A DNA stretch of 64,000 bases from Cognatishimia sp. 1_MG-2023. GTDB lineage: Bacteria > Pseudomonadota > Alphaproteobacteria > Rhodobacterales > Rhodobacteraceae. The notes under the pieces are model-generated. The model did no database searches and was not told the origin of the DNA. It saw only the letters and a list, made by a program, of their open reading frames with translations. The translations under genes and the position numbers were made by a program. The stretch is from positions 62,001-126,000 of the forward strand of contig NZ_JAUORX010000002.1 in NCBI RefSeq assembly GCF_030548175.1, read 5' to 3'. Below are positions 32,235 through 39,147 of the stretch, one piece after another (within the stretch, counting starts at the first letter, position 1; every line of letters starts with the position of its first letter).

Positions 32235-32873
32235 ATGAACTCAAAAGTTAAGTTAATCTATGCCTATGACCCTCTATGTGGCTGGTGTTATGGACTAATC
32301 CCAGCCCTTCGCCACTTTGTCGCGCGGTTTCCTGAAGTCCAGGTCGAGGTTTTGCCTGGAGGTCTCTTTACCGGGACCCCACCCAGACCCTATGCCTCGT
32401 TGATCCCACATATCCGTCAGGCAGAAGTCCATTTGGAGCAGGTGACAGGTCGCAAACCAAGCGAGGCATTCCACAGGTTTATTGCTCAAAAGAAGACAGT
32501 GGATGCGTCTTCTGAAAGACCCGGACAGGCTGTTCTGCAGGTGAATGAGCTGTCTGTCGACCATGCGCTTGAATTTGCGCACCGGTTGCAAGAGATGCAT
32601 TACGAAGAGGGTGCGGATCTCAATGAGCCAGAGGTATATGACGACATTACAGAGCAACTTGGATTGCCGAAACTGGATACTCAGAAGATTGTGAATGCAA
32701 CCTTGAAGGACCCCATGATAGCGAAGGCTTATGCCCGCTGTAACAGCCTACAGCCACGAGGGTATCCCACGGTGTTTGTGGCGTCACCTGAAGACAAGGT
32801 TCTTGGCTCTATCCCGTCGACATATGAACCAGATGCATTCCTCAATGAGTTTCGAAGACTAGCGACCGAATGA
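32235..32873 (+). CDS. DsbA-like thioredoxin-fold protein (FrnE/2-hydroxychromene isomerase-type relative)
   Basis: 212 residues without a signal peptide. CGWC at residues 15-18 (YAYDPLCGWCYGLIPAL) is the redox pair, followed by an inserted helical domain and a C-terminal GYPTVFVASPEDKVLGSIPSTY with the cis-proline. This matches cytoplasmic DsbA-family proteins such as FrnE, linked to oxidative stress tolerance. It is divergent from the HxlR regulator, which probably controls it. Codons and base composition are slightly more AT-rich than flanking housekeeping genes. Confidence 0.85.
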   Translation: MNSKVKLIYAYDPLCGWCYGLIPALRHFVARFPEVQVEVLPGGLFTGTPPRPYASLIPHIRQAEVHLEQVTGRKPSEAFHRFIAQKKTVDASSERPGQAVLQVNELSVDHALEFAHRLQEMHYEEGADLNEPEVYDDITEQLGLPKLDTQKIVNATLKDPMIAKAYARCNSLQPRGYPTVFVASPEDKVLGSIPSTYEPDAFLNEFRRLATE

Positions 32874-33234
32874 ATATGTGAACTAAATGGAAGCAGTCGT
32901 AGGTCCCAACACGGCCAACGGCTGCTCCGTCCACACAGCAGGCCTTGGCGTAAATGCAGAGGTTTCTCACTTTGCCAGCTGACCCAAACCTTAACGCCAC
33001 CCGTCTTTGTTGCACCAAGCAACACCTAAATTAACCTTTGCCCACCAGATTTTCTCGAATCGTACGTTTCAACGCGCGAAACGTACGAATTTCCACATTT
33101 TCAGATTGTGAACTTAGCGCCCTTTGTGGGCGAAATCTCGCAACACCGCTACATGTGGTGGTCATTTTTTGCCTAACCAAGCGTAAGTCACCGGAATCCT
33201 AGGATCAGGAGGCGGGTTAACGCGCTGTGCGGTG
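32874..33234. other. Gene-free stretch between converging dsbA-like gene and tdk
   Basis: No convincing coding frame in 361 bases. It contains a perfect long inverted repeat at 33060-33088 and a short CGCCC/GGGCG hairpin at 33118-33132. Otherwise nothing recognised. Confidence 0.65.
33060..33088. repeat. Perfect 11-bp inverted repeat, 7-base spacer
   Basis: TCGTACGTTTC and its complement flank AACGCGC. There is no T-run on either side, so a plain terminator is unlikely; the symmetry suits a protein-binding site or an RNA structure. Confidence 0.6.
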
Positions 33235-33837
33235 CTATTCCACGGCCTCTGAAAGACTCGCATCCCCGACCGCCAAACGCCAATGGCGACGGCAGAGAGA
33301 GACATAGGATTCGTTGCCCCCAACCTGCACCTGCGCCCCCTCGCGCAGCACGAATCCATCTGCATCCTGACGCACAACCATGGTCGCTTTTTTCCCGCAA
33401 TGACAAATGGTTCGCACCTCGCGCATTTCATCCGCCAAGGCCAACAAAGCCGCTGATCCGGGGAACAGCTCACCTTGGAAATCCACCCGTAGCCCATAGC
33501 ACATGATCGGTACTTTTAGATCGTCCACGGCACGGGCGAGCTGCCACACTTGATCCTTGCTTAGGAACTGGGATTCATCAATGAAAATGCAGGCTATCTT
33601 ATTGTTTTCGATGTGGTTTTTAATGCGGTTGAAGAGATCGCAATCCGGGCTAAACGTCTCGGCCGCGGCCGAAATTCCGATCCGTGAGGCAATGCGTCCT
33701 TCGCCCGCACGGTGATCTAATTTCGCTGTCAAAAGGTAACAATCCATGCCGCGTTCACGGTAATTGTGGGCAGCTTGCAGCAAGACAGTCGACTTGCCCG
33801 CATTCATGGTGGAGTAGTGAAAATAGAGTTTTGCCAT
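33235..33837 (-). CDS. tdk: Thymidine kinase
   Basis: 200 residues, standard length for type II thymidine kinase. P-loop STMNAGKST (9-17), FIDESQFLSKDQV with the Walker B and catalytic Glu, the substrate lasso region GLRVDFQGELFPGSAALLALAD, and zinc ligands CHCGKKA with a later C..H pair (SLCRRHW). It phosphorylates thymidine in the salvage pathway. It is transcribed away from the uncertain gene at 33875. Confidence 0.94.
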   Translation of the reverse strand: MAKLYFHYSTMNAGKSTVLLQAAHNYRERGMDCYLLTAKLDHRAGEGRIASRIGISAAAETFSPDCDLFNRIKNHIENNKIACIFIDESQFLSKDQVWQLARAVDDLKVPIMCYGLRVDFQGELFPGSAALLALADEMREVRTICHCGKKATMVVRQDADGFVLREGAQVQVGGNESYVSLCRRHWRLAVGDASLSEAVE

Positions 33838-33874
33838 GCCCTTGCTGATAGGATGAGGCAGGCAGGGAAATCAA

Positions 33875-34123
33875 GTGCACTTTGCATTTCCGCAAAGCCC
33901 GGACGACCTGCAGAAGGCCGCCCGGATCTGTTTGAGAACTCGTAAAATAGCGCGCGTAGTGTGGCGTAGCCTCTGGGGATACCGCGAGCCGCTTACCGTG
34001 TCCCTCCTCAAACAGAAACTCCAAATCCAAGCACCCGAGGAAGCGCTCTTCAATGTCATTCATCGCTTCAGTGTCGAATTCTGGGGTTCGAACCGAATTC
34101 CTGATCTCCGCAGGACAATTTAG
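33875..34123 (+). CDS. Uncertain 82-residue protein upstream of the HTH-like gene
   Basis: A GTG-started frame with AGGGA 6 bases upstream that ends 2 bases before the next gene's ATG. The sequence has an amphipathic stretch (PLTVSLLKQKLQIQAPEEALFNVIHRF) but no family I recognise. A competing frame on the opposite strand, starting at 34066 or 34138 and running into tdk (MNDIEERFLGCLDLEFLFEEG...), looks about equally protein-like. At most one is likely real. The region is between divergent tdk and the next gene. Confidence 0.35.
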   Translation: MHFAFPQSPDDLQKAARICLRTRKIARVVWRSLWGYREPLTVSLLKQKLQIQAPEEALFNVIHRFSVEFWGSNRIPDLRRTI

Positions 34124-34125
34124 AA

Positions 34126-34668
34126 ATGACAAATGCAAAGAATATCTTTAATGGGAAAAGACTTAGTGATTTCCCCGTTTTGGGCGGGGGGCGGTATTGG
34201 GGGATGGCTATGCCTGGCAACGGCAGCTACTTGAAGAAACATACAGAAGCTCTGGTAAAAGATGTTGGCATCGAACGGGCCTGCGAACTGACTGGTAAAT
34301 CAAAAGCAACTTTGGGTCGGTACTACTCTGATCACGAAGAACATGCAGACCGTTTTATGCCGGTTGACGCCGTCGCCGCACTAGAAGCTGCCTCTGGACA
34401 CCCCCATGTGACCACTGCCTTGGCAGAGCTTAAGGGGATCACACTGTCCTTTGATGAGCGCCGCCGAAATACTGACTCTAAAGGTGGCGTAAATGCAGAC
34501 GTGATTGCGCTGAGCCAACGGTTTGCGATGTTGATGGCCGAATATAACCAGTCCATCGAGGATGGTGTTATTACCATCAACGAAGCAAAGCGTTTGCTAA
34601 AGGAAACGCTGGCGTTGCAACAAGTTCTACTGGATATGAAACTGCATCTCGAAGAGGGACACAGCTAA
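34126..34668 (+). CDS. Conserved-looking protein with HTH-like segment
   Basis: 180 residues from ATG 34126 (AGGACAATTTAGAA upstream); ATG 34204 or 34210 would give a shorter form starting M(A)MPGNGSYL, which looks like the better conserved N-terminus. The segment YLKKHTEALVKDVGIERACELTGKSKATLGRYYSDHEEHADRFMPVDAVAALEAASG reads like a DNA-binding helix-turn-helix of phage-repressor type, followed by a helical tail (DVIALSQRFAMLMAEYNQSIEDG, INEAKRLLKETLALQQVLLDMK). I recall similar hypothetical proteins in Roseobacter genomes, but no function. It converges with truA. Confidence 0.7.
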   Translation: MTNAKNIFNGKRLSDFPVLGGGRYWGMAMPGNGSYLKKHTEALVKDVGIERACELTGKSKATLGRYYSDHEEHADRFMPVDAVAALEAASGHPHVTTALAELKGITLSFDERRRNTDSKGGVNADVIALSQRFAMLMAEYNQSIEDGVITINEAKRLLKETLALQQVLLDMKLHLEEGHS

Positions 34669-34699
34669 TCCCCGTTCCGCGTTTTTGCTGAGACCCGCG

Positions 34700-35464
34700 T
34701 TAGAACGGCGAATCCGGATAGATAACATCAGCCAAATACAAACCTTGCGGTGGGCTGACCGGCCCACATGCAGCACGGTCTTTGGCTTCCAAGGCGGCGG
34801 TAACGTCGTCTGGTGTCCAGTTCCCTGAACCGACACGCTCTAACGTTCCAACGAAGCTACGCACTTGGTTGTGCAAGAAGGATCGCGCCCGCACGTGAAA
34901 GTGCACTTCTGGGCCCCAAAGGGTCTCGACCCGTTCAACGCGCAGTTCATCCAATGTTTTTAGGGGGCTTGCCGCCTGACAAATCGAAGAGCGGAAAGTC
35001 GTGAAATCGTGGTGCCCCAATAACCGATTTGCGCCTTCTTGCATCGCGTCGACATCAAGTTCGTTCTTAAGGTGCCATACTAGGCCTTGTTGATGCGTGG
35101 ATGGGGCGCGTCGCATGAGAATGCGAAAAAGATAGCGCCGCTCAACAGCTGAAAATCGCGCGTGCCAATCATCATTGGCAATTGCCGCATCTACAATCGA
35201 AATCGGATTGGGTTTGAGATGGTAGTTCAATGCCTCAGACAGGCGAAAAGGGGTCCAGTTCTTTTGTAAATCGCAATGCGCAACCTGCGCCAACGCATGC
35301 ACACCTGCATCAGTGCGGCCTGCAGCAGCGATGGTGTGCTCGCCTGGTTCTAGCTTGGCCAAAGCGGCCTCAATCGCGCCCTGAACCGAGGGGTGCTCGA
35401 CTTGGCGTTGCCAGCCCACAAAGGGCGCGCCATTGTATTCTACTTTTAATGCAATCCGGACCAT
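34700..35464 (-). CDS. truA: tRNA pseudouridine(38-40) synthase
   Basis: 254 residues. Catalytic motif [15 protein letters not shown] carries the essential aspartate near residue 52; other TruA segments are [15 protein letters not shown] at the start, [29 protein letters not shown], and [21 protein letters not shown]. It converts uridines 38-40 in tRNA anticodon arms to pseudouridine. Single gene; the following 89 bases separate it from the divergent ycjX gene. Confidence 0.95.
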   Translation of the reverse strand: MVRIALKVEYNGAPFVGWQRQVEHPSVQGAIEAALAKLEPGEHTIAAAGRTDAGVHALAQVAHCDLQKNWTPFRLSEALNYHLKPNPISIVDAAIANDDWHARFSAVERRYLFRILMRRAPSTHQQGLVWHLKNELDVDAMQEGANRLLGHHDFTTFRSSICQAASPLKTLDELRVERVETLWGPEVHFHVRARSFLHNQVRSFVGTLERVGSGNWTPDDVTAALEAKDRAACGPVSPPQGLYLADVIYPDSPF

Positions 35465-35607
35465 GCCTCGCCATAGCGTTCGACGGGCATGTGGGCAACA
35501 CTATTTAGGGGGAGGAAATTCACTTTTTCCCTGATTAAACGCGTAAAGCACCTATGGAAAACATTGATTGTCCTGCATATTTGAATGCAAGGACGAAGGG
35601 GACCAAT

Positions 35608-37023
35608 GTGATCATCACCGATCTAGCAAACGAAGTATCACGGCGTGTCGAAGCTGTTGGCGATGGTTTGTCAGAAGCCCTGTTTGAACCAGTGATCCGC
35701 ATTGGCGTTACCGGATTGGCGCGCTCTGGCAAGACAGTGTTCATCACGTCATTGGTGGCCAATCTATTGGATCGTGGCCGCATGCCGCAGGTTGCCGCAA
35801 TCACCGAAGGGCGTGTCGTGGCTGCGTATCTGCAACCCCAGCCCGATGTGACCGTACCCCGTTTTGATTACGAAAACCACCGGGCTGCTTTGTTAGGCCC
35901 AAGCCCTCATTGGCCCGAAAGTACTCGGGCGGTAAGCGAGTTGCGGTTGTCACTAAAGGTGCAGCCTGCGGGCCTGTTAGCAGGCCTACAAAGGCCGCGA
36001 ACGGTTCATTTGGACATTGTGGATTATCCGGGTGAGTGGCTGTTGGATTTGGGGTTGTTGGACAAAACCTATGCGCAATGGAGCCAAGAAGTTCTGGAAC
36101 GTTTGGCCAAACGTGAACAGGGCAGCGCCTATTTGCAAGGCGTCGCGGATGTTGATGCCTCGGTGACCTTAGATGAGCCTTTGGCGCAGAGGCTTGCCAA
36201 GTCCTTTACGCAATATCTGAATGATGCCCGCGATGCTGGATTTTACGATTGTACGCCGGGGCGGTTCTTGCTACCGGGCGATTTGGCAGGATCGCCCGTT
36301 TTGACATTTGCGCCTTTGCCGCCGTTGGAAAAAGCGCCACGTAGATCCTTGGCACGTGAAATGGAGCGCCGCTTTGAAGCCTATAAGGCGCAGGTGATTA
36401 AGCCCTTTTTCCGTGACCATTTTGCGCGGATCGATCGGCAAGTTGTTTTGGTCGACGCTTTGGGTGCGATACACCGTGGGCCTCAGGCTGTGGATGATAT
36501 GCGTTCTGCCATGGCTGAAATTTTGTCGGCGTTTCGCCCGGGTCGAAATGCGTTTCTGAACAGGCTTTTGTTGGGGAAACGGGTTGAGCGCATCCTTTTT
36601 GCAGCAACGAAGGCCGATCATATTCACCATCGTCAACACGCGCGCCTAACCAATATTATGGAGGCACTTACGCGCGAGGCGCAGGATCGTGCCAAGTTCG
36701 CAGGTGCAAAAACACATTCGCTTGCGATTGCGTCATTGCGGGCCACTGTCGAGGAAACGATGGATCACAAAGGGCGCAGTCTTGATTGCGTGCGTGGTAC
36801 TTTGTTGGATAGCGGCAAGCAGGCCGCGTTTTATCCGGGCGAATTGCCTAACGATCCGATGCAATTGCTCACTCCAGCGCAACGCGGCGCGGATACATGG
36901 TTGGATGACAGCTATCAGTTTATGTCATTTGCACCATCAACTTTGACCATGAAGCCAGGGTTTGGGCCGCCGCACATTCGGCTAGATCGCGCAGCGCAGT
37001 TCTTGATTGGGGATCGGCTATGA
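35608..37023 (+). CDS. YcjX-like P-loop protein
   Basis: 471 residues from GTG 35608 (AAGGGG upstream), chosen because the family starts near DLANEVSRR; an ATG at 35554 would add 18 unconserved residues. P-loop GLARSGKT at 36-43 (RIGVTGLARSGKTVFITSLVANLLDRGRMP), HLDIVDYPGEWLLDL as the switch/Walker B-like region, and VERILFAATKADHIHHRQH as the base-recognition motif. YcjX proteins are dynamin-like or GTPase-like and associated with stress in E. coli, where ycjX is next to ycjF. Here a GNAT gene separates them, joined by 4-base overlaps. Confidence 0.88.
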   Translation: MIITDLANEVSRRVEAVGDGLSEALFEPVIRIGVTGLARSGKTVFITSLVANLLDRGRMPQVAAITEGRVVAAYLQPQPDVTVPRFDYENHRAALLGPSPHWPESTRAVSELRLSLKVQPAGLLAGLQRPRTVHLDIVDYPGEWLLDLGLLDKTYAQWSQEVLERLAKREQGSAYLQGVADVDASVTLDEPLAQRLAKSFTQYLNDARDAGFYDCTPGRFLLPGDLAGSPVLTFAPLPPLEKAPRRSLAREMERRFEAYKAQVIKPFFRDHFARIDRQVVLVDALGAIHRGPQAVDDMRSAMAEILSAFRPGRNAFLNRLLLGKRVERILFAATKADHIHHRQHARLTNIMEALTREAQDRAKFAGAKTHSLAIASLRATVEETMDHKGRSLDCVRGTLLDSGKQAAFYPGELPNDPMQLLTPAQRGADTWLDDSYQFMSFAPSTLTMKPGFGPPHIRLDRAAQFLIGDRL

Positions 37024-37466
37024 CGATCTTAGTGCGACCAGCTTTGCAGGGTGACGCCGTATGTGCGGGTCAAATTTTAGACCAGTTTATCCAAGACACG
37101 ATTTGGATGCCCAAGCTACACAAGTTGGCGGAAACAATCGAGTATTGTGAAACGATGATCCGGCGCAATTGGGTGTCTGTGGTTACTGTTGGTCAAGAGG
37201 TCCAAGGCTTTTTGGCCAAGAATAATGGCTATGTACATGCACTATTTGTGTCAGAAAAGATGCGAGGTTTGGGGCTAGGTCATCGGCTTTTGCGAGGCGC
37301 GCAAATGGAAGAATACGCGTTGGATCTGTGGACCTATCAGGCCAACACCGCCGCACAGCGTTTTTATCTGCGCGAAGGTTTCTGCGAGACTGAACGATCT
37401 GATGGTGCAGGGAACGATGAGAAATTGCCGGACATTCGGTTTCAATGGAAAAGGCGGCAAATATGA
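37020..37466 (+). CDS. GNAT-family N-acetyltransferase
   Basis: 148 residues. The acetyl-CoA binding motif A is VHALFVSEKMRGLGLGHRLLRGA (about residues 72-94; the R/Q-x-x-G-x-G/A core as RGLGLG), followed by LWTYQANTAAQRFYLREGFCETER typical of motif B. Substrate unknown. The ATG overlaps the ycjX stop and its own stop overlaps the ycjF-like start, each by 4 bases, so it is translated with both and may act in the same process. Confidence 0.88.
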   Translation: MTILVRPALQGDAVCAGQILDQFIQDTIWMPKLHKLAETIEYCETMIRRNWVSVVTVGQEVQGFLAKNNGYVHALFVSEKMRGLGLGHRLLRGAQMEEYALDLWTYQANTAAQRFYLREGFCETERSDGAGNDEKLPDIRFQWKRRQI

Positions 37467-38467
37467 GCGCGGATGATCATTTAAACGGGCCAATTTTGAT
37501 TGAATTGGACGAGATCGAAACGCCAAGCGTGACAGATGCGCCCCCGGTGACGGATGAAGAAATGCCCGTCGCACAAGGAATGGCGATGCAGCACATCATG
37601 CAGATTGGTGCGCGGCGTCCATCGCGTATCGGCCGATTGTTTTGGGGGCTATTGCTGAGCCTAGTGACAGCTTTCATCTCGATCGCCGCTTGGAATTTCG
37701 TGAGTGGTCTGATCACGCAATACCCGCTGCTAGGATTTGGCGTGACGGTATTGTTGATTGCCTTTTTGGCGGTGTCTCTGGCCATCGCTGTGAAAGAGTT
37801 ATTCGCCTTTTCGCGATTGCGGCGTGTTGATGCTTTGCACCGTGCGGCGGATACGGCTTTGGCCGATGATAACCTTGAAGCCGCGCGAAAGGTGGCGCGT
37901 GATCTTGCGGGGCTATATAAAAACCGCCCTGAAACCGCCTGGGGGCGGGATCGTTTGGCGGAACGGTTGCCAGATGTGTTTGACGCGGCTGATGTGTTTT
38001 CTGTGGTAGAGCAAGAGCTTTTGGCGCCGTTGGATGCGGCGGCAAAGCGCGAAGTGGAGCAGGCGGCGCGGCAAGTTGCGACGGTTACTGCCTTGGTGCC
38101 TTTGGCTTTGGCAGATGTGATTGCAGCATTGGTTTCGAACCTGCGGATGATCCGGCGGATTGCAGAGGTTTATTCTGGCCGTTCAGGAACGCTTGGCAGT
38201 TGGCGTCTGACGCGCGCTGTCATGGCCCATCTTGTGACGACAGGAGCAGTTGCCGTTGGTGATGACCTGATTGGGTCACTTGCGGGCGGTTCCGTGCTTG
38301 GAAAAATCAGCCGTCGTTTTGGCGAAGGCATGGTGAACGGTGCTTTGACGGCCCGTGTTGGCATTGCGGCGATGGAGGTGTGTCGGCCATTGACCTTTAC
38401 GAAAGCGACGAAGCCTTCTGTTGGCAACATCGTAAAACGCGCGCTTACTGGGCTATTTGGCGACTAG
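37463..38467 (+). CDS. YcjF-like (DUF697, TIGR01620) membrane protein
   Basis: 334 residues from ATG 37463 (ATGA overlap). Two hydrophobic segments near residues 61-80 and 86-108 (GRLFWGLLLSLVTAFISIAAW, GFGVTVLLIAFLAVSLAIAV) followed by a long soluble domain of DUF697 type (TALVPLALADVIAALVSNLRMIRRIAEVYSGRSG). The partner of YcjX in many proteobacteria; function unclear. Its stop TAG and the stop of the convergent haemoglobin gene share the palindrome CTAG. Confidence 0.85.
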   Translation: MSADDHLNGPILIELDEIETPSVTDAPPVTDEEMPVAQGMAMQHIMQIGARRPSRIGRLFWGLLLSLVTAFISIAAWNFVSGLITQYPLLGFGVTVLLIAFLAVSLAIAVKELFAFSRLRRVDALHRAADTALADDNLEAARKVARDLAGLYKNRPETAWGRDRLAERLPDVFDAADVFSVVEQELLAPLDAAAKREVEQAARQVATVTALVPLALADVIAALVSNLRMIRRIAEVYSGRSGTLGSWRLTRAVMAHLVTTGAVAVGDDLIGSLAGGSVLGKISRRFGEGMVNGALTARVGIAAMEVCRPLTFTKATKPSVGNIVKRALTGLFGD

Positions 38468-38877
38468 CGCAAGATTGGGGGCACATCTTTTGGCATGCGA
38501 ACGTGTTCTAGCCCCAACCGTAAACCGCGGCCGATACGGTGCGCCAATGCCGAAAACGCTTGGGCTTTGTCCGTTTCTAATTGGTCCACAAGCACGTCGT
38601 CAAAAAGCGCAAGCCAATCGGTGAAATGCCCCGGCTGCACATCAGAAGTTTGCATATGAACGCGCATAGGATTGCCTGAATAACTGCGTTCTTTCAGGAT
38701 GGCATTGCGCCAAAAGCTGGCGATCTTTGCCTCGTGAGAAGGCCAGTCGGCATCTGCGATATGTGCGGAGAAAACCGGCCCCAAAACCTCGTGTTTGCGA
38801 ATACGTGCATAAAACAAGCGCACGATTCGGTCGATTTCCTCGGGTGAAATCTCAAACAACTGCATTGGGTTTGCCAT
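38464..38877 (-). CDS. Group III truncated haemoglobin
   Basis: 137 residues. Typical features are IDRIVRLFYARIRKHEVLGPVFSAHI, WPSHEAKIASFWRNAILKERSYSGNPMRVHMQ (distal and heme contacts, FW..SGNPM motif) and HFTDWLALFDDVLVD with the proximal histidine H58-H60 region nearby, then AHRIGRGLRLGLE. These globins bind O2 or NO; their roles are mostly NO or microaerobic physiology by inference. It is convergent with ycjF and divergent from ileS. Confidence 0.9.
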   Translation of the reverse strand: MANPMQLFEISPEEIDRIVRLFYARIRKHEVLGPVFSAHIADADWPSHEAKIASFWRNAILKERSYSGNPMRVHMQTSDVQPGHFTDWLALFDDVLVDQLETDKAQAFSALAHRIGRGLRLGLEHVRMPKDVPPILR

Positions 38878-39147
38878 GGTGATATTGCCTTACATTGATA
38901 GCACTAAATTGGTCACAGATAGGCAAAGTACAACGTGCTACGACGTCACAGTGATAGGAAAGCCAGTTGCCGCTTTACGCCCATGGCTGGCAGGCCTATA
39001 ACGCGCATATGACCCATGTGATGGCGATCATTATTCGAATTACCTGCCCGGCGCTCTGAGCAAATCGAGCCGCCGGGACAAGGCGTATGGACCACCGCGC
39101 CGCCCCTCACATTTCCCCAAAGATCAGATCATCAAAGGACGCCTGTG

